NCBI GenBank assembly: GCA_905221605.1
Contig: CAJNDS010002268.1
Location: 871,732 to 935,731 of the forward strand
From: Symbiodinium natans
Taxonomy: Eukaryota; Sar; Dinophyceae; Suessiales; Symbiodiniaceae
Length of the DNA stretch: 64,000 nucleotides
Direction: 5' to 3'
The position numbers and the translations under genes were made by a program. Under the pieces are notes generated by a model, which made no database searches, was not told where the DNA came from, and saw only the letters and a list, made by a program, of their open reading frames with translations. How positions within the stretch are numbered: position 1 is the stretch's first letter; each line of letters opens with the position of its first letter. Below are positions 1 to 11,551 of this stretch, piece after piece.

Positions 1-1153
1 AACTCACCCTGCCGATACTGGCTGTAGTCTTTTACCCCACATGCTTCTGCACTGCTGCAGAACTACGAAGGAATCACGACCCAACTTTTCCGTAATGAAT
101 CCCATTTCTAAAATGCGAAAACCATAGTAAGAGTCTGTATAATTATGAGCTAAGGAACCCTAGAGCCCAAACCTCGAAAAGGTTCAGGGATGTTTATGCT
201 CCGAAAAAAACGACGCCCTAGACCGTAAACCCCAACCCTAAACCCTAAACCCTAAACCCTAAACCCTTTGGAGGCTCCGGCTGGTCGACCATGGGCGCGC
301 AGACATACTTTGGGGACCCAATGGACCTCCAGAAGTCATAGCCGCGCAGCTTCTCCTCGCGTTTAGGTTTGTGTCTTTTTGGGGTTTAGGGGTTTAGGGT
401 TTCTGATAGGAACCTCAAAATCAACATGGCGCCCCTATGTTCGGAAACACCCACTTGTTTGTGGTTTCTTGATACAAGCCCGGTGATAAAAATTCTTCAG
501 TAACCTACAATGAGGTAGGTTTCGGGCTATTAAGGTAGGGTTTGCGGCTTAGGGCCGCAACTAGATGGCACAACATGGAATATTCCTTGTAAGTTGCAAA
601 CAGGAACCCTAAACTCTAAACCCGACTTCAGGAATGTGCCCGTAAAGAGCGGATGTCGGAGTCTCTGGAAGCTGGAAACGACCGAACCCCCACAGCTCCA
701 TGCCATGTTGCCCTAACTGAAGCCTAGTGTTACAGTTCGGGGGTTGCGGTTTGAGGTTTGGGATTTAGGGTTTAGGGTTTAGGGTCTAGGGTTTAGGGTT
801 TTACAGTCAGCCCTTAAGGCCACCCACATCGAAGTCCAAGGTCTCAGAACTCGAACCGCCTTGCTTACGCCTGCCAGAGTGCCAGCTCTCCTTGACTATT
901 ACGAAAACAGCCAAACCCGAGAACAGCCAAACCCCGTTAGGGTTTAGGGTTTAGGGTTTCTGTCATGTCAAGCGTATTGGGCTCTCCCTGAGCTAGATGC
1001 AGGACCTGGGAAGAAAAAGGGGGGCCCTTTTTGCGTAAACGAGGGAATAAGGGCCTTCTCTGGATCCTGGTCAACAACCTACAATGCTGTTGAAAGACAA
1101 GGCGCTGTTGGCTCTGCAGCCACAGCAGCTGGCTCAGCGTCAACGACCGCCAT
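1..1153 (-). CDS. tRNA-dihydrouridine synthase-like gene, N-terminal part, split and cut by the window edge
   Basis: The minus-strand exon near 359-275 encodes a peptide containing FWRSIGSPKYVCAPMVDQ, close to the start of the Dus catalytic barrel (DUS1-type proteins have an APMVDQSE motif). The family reduces uridine in tRNA with FMN. The exon ends at a telomeric G|GTTTAG donor. Upstream minus exons may be 915-812 (contains SSSETLDFDVGG) and 1153-1083, which starts with ATG and MAVVDAEPAAV. The joins between these exons could not be phased, so only the 359-275 exon is secure for family assignment. The rest of the gene lies left of the window. Confidence 0.5.
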
Positions 1154-1427
1154 CGCCGGATGATCGGGGTAGTTTTATGAGAAAGCAGCGAAGGCTGGGA
1201 TGAGTTCCGGTTGCTGGGGTTTAGGGTTTGGGGTTCTAAGCCGCAACGGTCCAGGTGCCCTAGATCTTCTCTGGGGCCCACAGCAAGTTTGACAAATGTG
1301 CAGGGTTTAGGGTCATAGGGTTTATAGGGTTTAGGGTAGAAGTGTAATGTGCACAAAAGTCCGCAGAGCTCCGTCCGGCCAGAATCATCTAGAACAACCC
1401 TCATATGGCTGTGTCAACTCGGAGCCA

Positions 1428-2054
1428 TCACGGCGGGTGGGAAGCGGGAAGCTTTTGAGGGGCAAGCGCGGCGGAGAGATGCGGACAGGCAGACCCAACT
1501 CCGGAGCATTCAGTATTTTCTTGCCTTCCTCCCGTAGAGGCTGCTGCGACAATGACTAACACAATCCCTAGGGCTCCAAGTATACAAATAATACCTACAT
1601 TGGGGTCTAAAGTCGACTTGGCCGGGTAGCTCACCACATCCGTGCCCGGCAAAGGCCCCAAAGTCTACTTTGGGGGGGCAGATGGTGCTTGCAAATGAAT
1701 TAAGCGGCCCCTGCCTTCTTCATCAAGAGAGAACCTTAGGGCCCGAAATACCCTATCCCAAAAAAACAAAAAGGTTCAGCTTTTATGTAGCAGAATTCTA
1801 CATTCGAAATATGTTCTATATAACCAAGAAAGGTTAAAGGTTACCTACCCAGTCCCTAAGGAACGCTTCTTCTGAGATTTCTGCATCTCCGTCTCCTCGT
1901 CCCCGTTCGGCTTCCAGAGCCCACGCGCCAAGACCTCCACGGAGGCGTCGTGCACCTCAGTACCCAAAGAGCCCTTCATACCCCTTAGGTAAGGGACACC
2001 ACTTAAAGCAGGTACAACATTATCCCTACTATCTCTGTTTATCCCAATTCTCAC
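1428..2054 (-). CDS. split hypothetical gene with one membrane segment
   Basis: Two coding-like minus exons. The upstream one, about 1985-1856, encodes a charged stretch (EVHDASVEVLARG, then NGDEETEMQKSQ). The downstream one, about 1640-1500, contains a clear hydrophobic helix (GIICILGALGIVLVIVAAAS) after VVSYPAKSTLDPN. I do not recognise the protein; a small single-pass membrane protein is the plainest reading. The two exons may belong to different genes. Confidence 0.35.
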
Positions 2055-2064
2055 TGTTAACCCG

Positions 2065-3907
2065 ATGATCCCACCTTCTTATCCCTATGATCCCTTCTGC
2101 TCCTCTTTGGAAAAGCATGAAGCCTTTCGTCCCAAATCCACCTAAACCCTGAACCCTGAACCCTAAACCCCAAACCCTAAACCCTAAACCCCAGATCCAT
2201 TCACCGAGGAGATCGTCACCCTGAAGCGTGCCCAGCCTGACGAGGGAGACCCGCACGCGGCCAGCGCCAAGCCGAGCAATGACAAGGTGCTGAGCGTGGA
2301 GAAGCGCCTGGGCTGGTTTTGGGGTTTGGGGTTTGGGGTTTAGTGTTTAGGCTTTAGGGCTTAGGGCTTTTTGGGGTTTGGGGTGAATTGGAAGAAGTTT
2401 CTATGGACCATATAGGCCCGTATACGGGAGGGTTCTTATGATGTCTTTGGGTGGTTGTATATCATCGGGCTCCGTATAAAGATTGCTGAGAGTGAGAGTG
2501 TGTGAGACTGTGTGTGTGGGTGCGTCTGTGCCCAAAAGCCGGCTTTCAGACTAAACCCTGAACCCTGGACCCCAAACCCTAACAGGAAAACCTCGGACAG
2601 CCTTGTGGAGACGATCCTAGTGCTCAAGGCTAGGTTAATGAATGCCCAATACCCTTGAGCCACATTGTCAACACACAATTGGGGTTAGGGTTTAGGGTTT
2701 GCGGTTTAGGGTTTAGGGTTTCAAGGTTTCAAGATTTCAAGGAAGCAAGTCCTTTTAAGCCATGACGCTGCGCGAAGGAATGACCAGAACCGGAGCTTGA
2801 AGACGGGCCGCCTCTTCCCAGTTCCGAAGATTGGCGTAATATAGGGGACTGAATAATTAGAACAGGGGGTAGGGTTTTAGGGTTTAGGGTTTTGGTTGTG
2901 GGGGTTATTGTAGTATACTTATTAAGGGACCCTAAGGGAATAGTATTAGTAATTACTCCGACCCCTATAGTAGATGTTCAGACGACTTTCTCCGCGTATG
3001 TTGTGTCGTTGGGGGTAAGGGTTTCTTAGGTCTTGCGGGGCAGGGGCGCGGGGGGGTTGGGGGGGGGGGAGGGGAAGGTAGAGGTTCTTACAGGCTTGGG
3101 ATTTTGGATATGCTGTAAGTGAGGTCCGGGTCCTTCGGTTATGTTCGGTTTGCTTCTTGATTCCCAGCTCAGCTCAGGAATAAGCCGGATCCCATGCCAC
3201 AGGAACTGGCCTTCTTGTTCACCAAGATCCTGGTCAAGCTTTGCAAATTTTCGAAACATTAATTGATGGCAGAAGAAGCTCAGTTTTCCGCCAGTCCAGC
3301 TCAACCTGGACCTAGCTCAGGATAACGCCGGAGCAAATGATCTACATGTGGAACGCGGCATGGCTTTCTGATTTAGCCAACAAAAGAGCTTCAATATTTG
3401 GGGTTTCCTGTTCAGTAGCAACAACGAAGTTGATCCACTATGACTGCAGAGATGTTGCGTTTGGCGCCAGTTGTTTTCTGTCCCAAGGAGTCCTGAAGAC
3501 AATCTGAACCCATATGAGCACCAAGCACCTGTTCCCTAAACCCTAAACCCGAAACCCTAAACCCTAAACCCTAAACCGTGGCTTTAGGTGCTGACATTCA
3601 TCTTCTGCTTGCAGTGCCTGATGATCATCTCGTGCTGTGCGGCCCTTGCCGTGTTCCCGGAGCACTACAGGACCTGCACGCTCTGCTTTGGCGCTCCATT
3701 CGCCTACATTTGCATCCAGCAGATCTACATCGATCATGATGCATCTGTGATTCCACGAGAAGTATCGGTCTTTTTGTTATTGATTTGGAAAGCAGGTGAC
3801 TAACTTTGGAGGCGGCGTCGTGTATGTTGTTTGTTGCCTGCATGAAGAATTTCCTGGTTAGTCTCAAGTTATTCTTGTTTTTCTTCTTCTCTCGTGCTCT
3901 CTCTCTC

Positions 3908-3941
<34 letters not shown>

Positions 3942-5600
3942 GTCTATTGCTTCATGCCAAACTGCCTTAATCACCGCTTTCTCTCGCTGTCTCTGTGCAA
4001 AAGCTTCAGGTAATGCACGGAGTGACGTTCCCCGTGTACGAGTTCCAAAAGCTGCACAGCTTCATACCCGGGCAACCACCGTAATCTACCATTTGCTTAA
4101 GAACCCCCCCCAAAAAAAACAAAAAATAGAATAACAATACCTATATTGTCCGTAAATGGAAGAATCTAACTTGTTTTCTTGGGGGAGTTCTTAGGCAAAC
4201 AGTACTAATCTGAACTCTAGAAAGTCGGCCTTCCTGCCATACATGGGTCTCTCCTTGCTTCCGCCGTTCCATACAGCTTTCATATTAAGAGGGTGCGGGT
4301 CGTTCATGGCACAGTTTGGGACTGTCAATCCGGGTGAAAGGTTGAGGATTTAAGGGAAGGTGCTTTGCTGGAACCCTAAACCCTAAACCCGCTGAACTTT
4401 GACCTCAGAGGCTGCTACAGCTTCAGTTGGGAACTGTTGTAAACCAGGGCCCTGTTATCCTGTTGGAGCTCGCCCCCGCCTCGCATCCATACGGTTTAGT
4501 ACATATACCTGGTTGGGGGGTCTTTCAAGACTACAAATCAGGTTGGAGTAGGGTTCGGGGTTTAGGATTCAGGGTTGAGGGTTTAGGGTTCAGAGTTTAG
4601 GGTTTAGGGTCCCGAGGGTCCCGGTTGGCACTGCAGGTTTATCACGCACCCTTTCAGCGACTTCATCTCGCTGCCATGGGAGGAATTCGTCTTGGAGCAT
4701 GCCCGGCATCACGCAAGCACTGTGGACTTGCTCCCTACCTGTGAGGCGATGGCTAGGGTGAAGGCGGAGTTGTCGAAAGAGCCGTCCTCGAAAGAGCCGT
4801 CCTCGTCTTCTCGTCGGTCTAAGCAGGCAGGTGTTGTTGGGAAGGTCAAGCGCGTGCGTGCGTGCTTGTGTGTGCGTGGGCTCGCGCAAATGTCAGGCGC
4901 AGAAACACCAGACAAAGTGCGCAAACGTCCGCTTCTTAGACATTTCATGGGGTTGAAGTGCGGGAGGCATTGGGGTTGAGGGGCGGTGGATGCCAAGTTC
5001 AAGTATTGTGGCAACTACTACAACCGGCAGTCGAAGGACACAGAGTTGTGCCGCATTTGCGTCGTGGTCCCAGTGTTTCGTCGTTGTTTTTTTTGTGATG
5101 CGTTCTTGTTTCACGTTTGCAGACGTTTTGGTCAGGGCAACGCCCGCAAGGCTGGCAGCGTGTGGGAAGGGGGGAAGGGGGGAAGCGGGGGTGCGGGGGC
5201 AGCAGGTAAAGAAGCCGACAATGAAGCCGAGCAAGGAGGCAAAGAAGCGGCCTGCGGAAGAGGTGTCGATTGGAGAGTGGGAGGGAGGAGCGGGCGGGTG
5301 GGAGCGGCGTGGTCTCGTGGAGGCGGCTTCCCACATCGTTGTCTTCATTGATGTGGGTCTGCGGCTTGGATGGGGTGCATGGGGAGTGTTTTTGCGGCGC
5401 GAGTTCTACATTTTTTCGTTCGTCAGGAAAAGGGAACTCCAGGCACTTCACGGTGTCGCCGGAGCGCTTCAAGAAGTTGGCTCCTCGGGATTCTGACAGA
5501 GCTTGTGTGGGCAGGGAGCGTTTTTCTCAGATTGAGGCTTTACGCAGCAGCACTCGAAGAAGAGGCAGGAATGAGGGAGTGTGGTAGAAAGGGGTAGCAA

Positions 5601-5669
<69 letters not shown>

Positions 5670-7243
5670 AGTGAGAAAGCGAGAAAGAAACAGCACTTAA
5701 GACGTTTTGCAACTTTATCTTTCTTGCGTTCAAGAGGGTGCTTTTTTTAGGGTCTATAGGCTTTAGGGTTTAGGGTTTAGGAGCATTCAACAGTTTTCGG
5801 AGGGGATTTTACAGGGCCAGCGGAGGCTCATGCAGCCCTACAGCAGTGGGCTGGACCCATGGGGCCAAACTGGTACAAGTACTTGTTGCTTAGGGGGATA
5901 CTTGGGAATAGTTTCTTTTTTTAATATATAATCTTTGGGTACAAAAATTCCTAAGAAACAGGTGAAATTCAGATTTTTTGTTTGGGTTCCAAGTTCAGTA
6001 GAGGTTGACGGTGCCGTGGATCCCTGTGATTCATTTCTTCGGCCTGAATGACACCGGCTTCCTCTTCACGCTTGAGTGGTGGATGAGCTTCCCCGAAGCC
6101 GATGCGAGCGGAAAGTGCAACAAGGAGTTCTGGTCAAAATGGATGCCTCGGCGGGTGAAACACAACTCGGTGGTCCTCGGGTTGTGGGCGTGCGTTTGGC
6201 TTTTGGGCACATGGCCCCTCGGCAGGCCACTTGAGTGAAGGCTGGCGCTTCGTGCTTCCAGTGACGTGTGCGGCACGTGTGGGCTTCTCCCTCGCCTGGA
6301 TGTTTATCACGAACTTCACGCCCTCGCTCCCCTGGAACAAGTTCTTGGAGAAGGACCCGGGCCGCACCTGGCCAGTTCTTCACAATGTGGCTGGCCTTAT
6401 TCGGGACTGTAGTTATAGGCCTTGCACACCACCAGTTTTTTGTTAGATTGCTGGATGGAGCTTTCGCCGCATAGTGTCCATCCCTGCAGTCTACCCCCAG
6501 CCTGCTTTGCAGAAGGTCATGGCCTTGGCCGTGGGGGGAAAGCACCGCTGGAATGAGATGCTGTTCCACGACGTGCACCACGCCTTTCCCAACGCCTTGG
6601 GTACCCTCAGCCAACGGGGCCGCTTTCACGGCTGGAAGAAGGCTTGGGAGGGCAGGGTTGAGGGTTGAGGGTTTAGGGTTTCGGGTTTCGGGTCTAGGGC
6701 AGGGTGGTATCAGGCTCACCGTGCTGTCTTCAGGGCTTCAGGGCTTAGAAGCCGGGGTTTAGGTAGCTAGTAAATAGCAAGCATGGTTTCGGCCGGCTCA
6801 GAGCGCTTTCCGGAGTAGTAGCAAGAGAGGAGATACTCCCCTCAATGAAGCACTATATTCCTTAAACCTTACAGGGATCCTTATAGCATGATGTAAGGAA
6901 TATTCCTTAAACCATACTAGGGATCCTTATAGTATGATTTAAGAGTATTCCTTAAACTATAATAGGAAGCCTTATAGTATGATGTAAGGCAACCTTGCCC
7001 CTTCCTCCCCCCCCCCCCTCTGAACATGCGATGCTGATCTTGTCTCTGTCTTTGAACGGTCCCGGGATTGGATTCTATTTTCAGGGTTTAGGCTTTAGGG
7101 TTTAGGGTAAAAGGGCTGAGATTATATGAATGGAAACAAGGGACACCGAGGCCCGGCAGTTGATTTCAAAGGCACTGCTGCACGAAATGTTCTTACGACA
7201 CCTTGACTCACTCTGGGCCCAACAGTTGAGCGGTCCTGACTAG
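2065..7243 (+). CDS. membrane fatty-acid-desaturase-like protein, 19-exon split gene with one frame problem
   Basis: Proposed exons: 2065-2128 (ATG), 2195-2315, 2586-2633, 2742-2835, 2982-3014, 3173-3232, 3316-3402, 3615-~3765, 3796-3856, 4010-4080, 4637-4830, 4981-~5070, 5206-5262, ~5427-5500, 5794-5872, 6004-~6227, ~6236-6386, 6516-6656, 7160-7243 (TAG). Codon phase is consistent across the first seven exons, 4010 to ~5070, 5794 to 6004, and 6236 to the stop. Two histidine boxes of the FA_desaturase fold are visible: HARHH (4698-4712) and HDVHH followed by AFPNALGTLSQRGRFHGW (6567 on). In the family such boxes bind the di-iron centre in the membrane. Between them lie QQWAGPMGPNW and long hydrophobic segments. 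The substrate is unknown. Introns carry TTTAGGG arrays and hairpin elements. A +1 shift near 6227-6236 has no canonical intron to remove it; phase was not resolved across 3856/4010 or for the exons between 5070 and 5794. Confidence 0.6.
2836..2981 (+). mobile_element. hairpin element family 5 acting as an intron
   Basis: Starts with a GTAATATAGGGG donor directly after codon GGC and ends CCCTATAGTAGATGTTCAG at the next exon. The inner ends are inverted (AGGGGACTGAATAATTAG against TAGTAATTACTCCGACCCCT). A TTTAGGG tract sits in the middle. Excision keeps the desaturase frame in phase 0. Other copies: about 21018-21378, 29695-29872, 37950-38030 and 41398-41505. Confidence 0.6.
3890..3940 (+). repeat. 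CT microsatellite in an intron
   Basis: (CT)n tract in the desaturase intron before the exon at 4010; its pyrimidine bias may help the 3' splice site. A matching (GA)n tract is at 5603-5670. Confidence 0.8.
6835..7000 (+). mobile_element. hairpin element family 7
   Basis: Repeated AAGGAATATTCCTTAAA and GGGATCCTTATAGTATGAT motifs, self-complementary. It lies in the last desaturase intron next to a TTTAGGG array. Other copies, often with ends near CAATACCCCTTA and AAGGGGTATTGG: 13905-13975, 14593-14760, 14898-15005, 27885-27985, 36785-37195, 48833-48945, 53568-53672. Confidence 0.6.
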
Positions 7244-8030
7244 CCCGGCAAACTGCGACTTTATTTCAGGAGACCCTAAACCCTATAACCTAAACCCTAA
7301 ACCCTAAACCCTAAACCCTAAACCCCAAACCCCTAAACCCTCAACCCTGAACCCAAGAGCATCCCATGGGTTCGGGGTTCAAGGAGTTCTTGTGGGTGTA
7401 GTACTACAGGCTTAAGGGCCCTAAAGCTTAGAAGCCCTAAAGCCCCCTAAAGCCCAACACATTGCCACACAGAGACAAGATCTACATGGGGTTTCCGAAA
7501 TTTAGGGTACCCTATTCGGGTCGTTATGATGAAGGAATCTTCTATTGGGGGCCTATATTTGGGGTCGCCTATGTTCGGAAACCTCCACGGTAGTTGATCA
7601 ACATATCTGCTCATAAAAAACTTCCATGTTTCCCATCTACACCCATAGGAAACCCAAAAGACTTTCCCGAGAAGGACTTTTGGAACAACACCATACTTGG
7701 AAGCTGACTTCATAGGACTCCCTCGTATCCCCTAGAAACCCCATCCTAATCCCCATATCCTATCTTACGAACTCTACTTACTAAGTCAAAAAGGGCTTCC
7801 AAGTATAGACCCTGTAGTCCAACCCGGCACCCGGAACTCTAATCTTTGGCAAGCAAAGGCGGGTCGCGTGATCGAGCTCGTACTTCTTCTGAAGCCTTGT
7901 GGCCCAACAAGGTGGCCGTGCAGGTCATGGGGTTAAGGACTTTGGGCTTGGAGTGTAGAGCCTAGGGTTTAGGGTTTGGGGTTCAGGGTTTAGGGTTTGG
8001 GGTTTAGGGTGTAGGGTTTAGGGAGAGCAG
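7244..8030. other. spacer after the desaturase, with a CCCTAAA array and a family 8 element
   Basis: CCCTAAA array at 7268-7350; family 8 hairpin at 7483-7592 (GTTTCCGAAATTTAGGG against CCTATGTTCGGAAAC); a minus frame at 7712-7595 (contains VLLGKVFWVSYGC) that may be an exon; and a short stretch at 7850-7930 open on both strands. No gene can be fixed. Confidence 0.4.
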
Positions 8031-8031
8031 A

Positions 8032-8790
8032 ATGAGGGACCTGGTCACACCGGGATTTGGGGTACATGGCCGGTTCTGCCCCGCCTACACCCAATACCCT
8101 CTGACAGTTGTCAGATCTTTGGGGCCGTGCTCCTGTCCGCATCCGATTGCTGCGAATCTTGCGGTCGTGAGGTTTAGACAGGACTCCAATCATCTCCTAC
8201 CGTGGGTCCTTAAAAAGGGGCCTAAACCCTAAACCCTAAACCCTAAACCCTAAACCCTAAACCCTAAACCCTAAACCCTAAACCCTAAACCCTAAACCCT
8301 AAACCTATTCCTTTCACGGAGCAACCCCAGCACCTAGCAGGCTCATGCCAAGACTCTCCGCCAAGTACTCATCTGCACCATAGAAGATGGACAATTTCGA
8401 GTGACCGGCCTTTTAGGGTTTAGGGTTTAGGGTTTAGGGTTTGGGGAGAACTGGATTCGGGGGTGCAGGAGTGGGGGGCCCACACCCCCAAACCCGAATT
8501 AAACCGCGATGCAGGCGGATGTGGGGCCAACGTCTATGCTCCAGGGGTGGATGTCGTGCCAACGTGACAGGGGTGGAGTCCTTTAAAGACTGGGTGGCAA
8601 AGGCACCCGCCCTTTTCAGAAAAGCCCAAAACCCAAATTTTGAATCATTTTCGTAAGCCCCCGAAATCGAGGCGCTCGGACAGAAAACGCTCTCAAGGGC
8701 TCCCTAAACCCTCAACCCTAAGCCCTAAAACCTAACCCCTGAACCGCCCTAAACCCTGAACTGCTGTGCAGAGGCTGTGACGCGTGTGAA
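8032..8790 (+). CDS. cluster of probable exons, unknown product
   Basis: Open plus segments: 8032-8220 (VHGRFCPAYTQYPLTVV), 8338-8395 (QAHAKTLRQVLICTIEDGQ, then a GTGACC donor), about 8507-8560, and a 27-nt segment at 8772-8798 with a consensus GTGAGC donor. (CCCTAAA)n and TTTAGGG tracts separate them. I do not recognise the protein and did not establish phase between the pieces, so this may be more than one gene. Confidence 0.35.
8221..8305. repeat. telomere-type (CCCTAAA)n array
   Basis: Near-perfect run of about 12 units between coding islands. Other long pure arrays: about 15073-15130, 21150-21265, 28515-28635, 32513-32588, 49618-49708, 55087-55190, 58000-58068, 61147-61243, 62193-62258 and 63066-63118. 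Confidence 0.9.
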
Positions 8791-8944
8791 CTCCTATGGT
8801 GAGCCAGGTCCCAGCCCCAGAGCCGAATCCCCGAAACCTTGAACTGATTGGCCGGTCGGGATTTAAAGGGCTCAGGGTTTAGGCGGTGTAGGGTTTATAG
8901 GATTTAGACACTAAACCCTAAACCCTAAACCCGGATTGGTCATT

Positions 8945-9011
8945 TTAGGGTTGCGGGTCGGCCTTCGCAGGCTTCGCAGGCTTGTCAAGGAGGGGCGCGC
9001 TGGCCATGGTG
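8945..9011 (-). CDS. possible first exon of a minus gene
   Basis: The minus strand reads ATG then a peptide beginning MASAPLLDKPAKPAKAD, Ala/Lys/Pro-rich as many N-termini are, just left of a C/G homopolymer. It runs into a repeat tract with no clear donor. It could equally be an internal exon. Confidence 0.3.
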
Positions 9012-9298
9012 GAAATGGGCGACGGGGGGGGGGGACCCTGGGACCACTGCGGAGCCGAAATCGACTTGTGCACGAGGACTGGCGCCTAAACCCTAAACCC
9101 TAAACCCTAAACCCCAAACCCTAAACCCTAAACCCTAAGGATCTAGGGTTTAGGGTAGAAACCCTGAAGCACAAGTCCCTAAACTATAAACCCACTCAAG
9201 CCCAAAACCCTGGACATGGCATGAAGTGAAACTACGAATCTTACTCGTAAGGGCCTAAATTTATTAGAGTGAGTCTAAGGCAAAAAAGCCCTAACTCG

Positions 9299-9400
9299 GG
9301 ATGTTCCCCCCTTATCCTAACAGTCCTTAATGGGGATTATAATAGGTGGTACCACATTCCCCATCAAAGGACTGTTAGTATAAGGGGGTACATCCCGACC
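9299..9400. mobile_element. hairpin element family 2
   Basis: Near-perfect inverted repeat: CGGGATGTTCCCCCTTATCC and its complement at the right end, with a short unique loop. Seven fuller copies: 9299-9400, 15428-15527, 33441-33570, 35178-35290, 37023-37118, 43944-44097, 48275-48422; remnants near 31671, 34062 and 62690. The family is flanked by 8-bp duplications (see the copy at 43944). Confidence 0.75.
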
Positions 9401-9414
9401 CTCAACCCTACACC

Positions 9415-9662
9415 AGGCCGCTTCTTTTCTGCCTCCATCCTGTTCGCAGGAAAATAGGCGGGGAAACTCGGGATTTCCAGCAGGCGCGCGGTCGGATCTG
9501 TCGAACCTCCTGGTTTGCTGTGAGCTGACGTCCCGTTTCGCCTAGGTGAATGCAATGGACGCCCACCCGATTGAACAGGTGAGTCGTCATCACTCTGATT
9601 GGCCCTGCTGGACATCCGGATGAGAATGCGGCGCAGAGTTTCGTTCACTTTGCACCTGACTG
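9415..9662 (-). CDS. long exon of an unknown minus gene
   Basis: Open for over 80 codons after a CTCAG acceptor. It encodes RCKVNETLRRILIRMSS, a Ser/Asp-rich stretch, then LLEIPSFPAYFPANRMEAE. Codon composition is protein-like. A 25-nt GT-AG stretch inside is too short to be a convincing intron and is in frame. No family recognised. Confidence 0.45.
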
Positions 9663-9792
9663 AGGCCCCAAATATCAAAGCCCATGATAAGTCACAACCA
9701 TTAGACCCTAAACCCAAATCCCTAAACCCCTACTTGGCCAAGTTGAGGGTTTAGGGTTTAGGGTTTAGGGTGTAGGGTTTAGGGTTTAGAGC

Positions 9793-9990
9793 TTGGAGGG
9801 TGAAAGTCAGCAGGCGCGCTACCGCATCCTCCGTCCGGATTCTTCAGGTGCCCTCTTGGTCGGGCTGCCTACTTGGAGGTTCATGTGGGTAGTTGTAAGT
9901 AGGCTTGTAAGTACTCTAAATAGGCTGATAAGTAAAGTTGCCATACCTAGAATCTTCCGTAGAACTTCCCATGAACCTCCAAGTAGTTCA
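9793..9990 (+). CDS. short plus exon followed by a family 1 hairpin
   Basis: About 9797-9846 reads GESQQARYRILRPDSS and ends TTCAG|GTGCCC. The following intron contains a family 1 hairpin at 9869-9990 (TACTTGGAGGTTCATG against CATGAACCTCCAAGTA). The exons it joins are not certain. Confidence 0.35.
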
Positions 9991-10117
9991 GGGAATCCTA
10001 TGCAATTGGCATAGGCACGGAGAAAGACTCTGCTACCCTATACCGGCCCCAGCTGCTTAACAAGCTGTGCAAGGTCCCGACTGGGGCAAGCCCGAGACGT
10101 CTTTGCTTACGAAGGGC

Positions 10118-10252
10118 TTACCTTTGCAAGCTCCAGCTTCAGCAAAAGAAGCTCGAAACGAAGCAGACTCCCCGCAGTACCGTGAGCAATGAGAGAAACA
10201 ATGAGTAGCATTAATGACAGGATATCTCCTTGAAACCAAATCTGATACTCCA
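10118..10252 (-). CDS. first exon of a hypothetical membrane protein
   Basis: Minus ATG at 10252, after an AT-rich leader, opens MEYQIWFQGDILSLML and a hydrophobic run (LLIVSLIAHGTAG), ending at AAG|GTAAGC, a consensus donor. This is probably an N-terminal membrane or signal segment. Later exons were not found with confidence. Confidence 0.45.
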
Positions 10253-10528
10253 TAATATTAATAACTTTGCACATTCTTGTACCTGATACTATAGTGGTTC
10301 CTTTGCCGGAGAGAGTCCGAAACTTGCGCCGAGGACGCGACCTCTCCCCGATTGGCAGGTGGGTTCTGGCGGGTTAACAAGGGTTTAGTGTTTTAGGGTT
10401 TATAGGCTTTGGGGTTTAGGGTCCTGCGATGCCACCCACTTTTGCAAACACTTCTCTCAACTGTTCTGATGGTGTTTTAAACTGTTCTGATGGTGTTTTC
10501 ATCAGAGTTCAATCTTTAATGCAGAGTC

Positions 10529-10800
10529 GCTGGGCGACGCGAGACATTGCGAACAACCACGGTCTCTAGGATGCAGAACTCAATCTCAGGCTCAGCTCAG
10601 ACAAAGTTTCATATGTCGCCTAGTGGCTCCTCTACCTGAAAAGGCAAATCCCCACAATTCCGCCGCTGCACAGGACGGTCGGGCAAAAAGTAACCCCTAC
10701 ATCCTAAGCCCTAAACCCGAAACCCTAAACCCAATCTCGGGTGTTTAGCAGCAACGGTGCCAACACCTCCGAATTGCTTTGCAATCCCAAGGTGGTGAGC
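10529..10800 (+). CDS. three plus exons of an unknown gene
   Basis: 10530-10565 (SRWATRDIANNHG), 10587-10700 (AQLRQSFICRLVAPLPEKA) and 10753-10797 (SNGANTSELLCNPKV, consensus GTGAGC donor). Acceptors are CAG or TAG. The second intron is mostly a CCCTAAA tract. A 20-bp direct repeat (AACTGTTCTGATGGTGTTTT) lies just upstream at 10457-10500. Product not recognised. Confidence 0.45.
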
Positions 10801-11046
10801 CGGTGTCTTATACCCTGAGGGCCCATGCACGTCATTATTATACACTTGAGCACCAAAATCTCTATGAAGGAAGTAGCCTAAGCCCTAAACCCTAAACCCT
10901 AAACCCTAAACCCTAAACCCTAAACCCTAACGTACATGGACACCCTTTAGGGGGCTGAAGCGGCCTCAGTAGGTCAGTTGTGGGGCTTCCTCGCAGCAGA
11001 GGCCTGAGTCGGCAATCTTCGGGTGGTTACATGGTCCCTTGATTGG

Positions 11047-11054
11047 GTTAGGGT

Positions 11055-11149
<95 letters not shown>

Positions 11150-11150
11150 G
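11047..11150 (+). repeat. homogenised TTGAGGG variant array
   Basis: About 14 consecutive TTGAGGG units, switching to TTTAGGG and then TTTGGGG. The variant is uniform within the array and nearly absent from its neighbours. Confidence 0.9.
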
Positions 11151-11477
11151 GTTTAGGGTTTAGGGTTTAGGATTTGGGGTTTGGGGTTTGGGGTTTGGGG
11201 TTTGGGGTTTGGAGTTTGGGGTTCAGGGTTCAGGGTTCAGGGTTTAGGGTTACGGGTCGCTATATGGTCCCTTGCTATGGGCCCTTCATTGGCGAAACCC
11301 TTGAAAAGGGTTTTCCGGTCTTCCGGGTTTAGGTTCTTTACGGTTTGGGGTCTTCAGGGCTTAGGGTTTAGGGTCTCCAGTTTTCGCGCTGACGCCCATA
11401 CTTCAGAACCCTTGAAACAAGTTAAGGAGCCACCCTAAACCCTAAACCCTAAACCCTAAACCCTAAACCCTAAACCC

Positions 11478-11551
11478 TAGACTGAGCTTCGCGCTGCGGC
11501 CACTTACTGCTGGCCATCCACCAGTATTTGAAGGCACATGGCAAAACGCTC
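11478..11551 (+). CDS. isolated plus exon
   Basis: After a GACTGAG acceptor the strand reads SRCGHLLLAIHQYLKAHGK and ends at CCC|GTGACC. Amphipathic and protein-like; no family recognised. It is flanked by a CCCTAAA array on the left and TTTAGGG on the right. Confidence 0.4.

Noticed and set aside
8505-8570. Subtilase-like GANVYAPGVDV motif
   Set aside because: One short match in one of several open frames, interrupted by TGA; too little to name a protease.
9299-9400. Hairpins as transcription terminators or hairpin RNAs
   Set aside because: They are multi-copy, have duplicated flanks and lie at exon edges, which fits mobile introns better.
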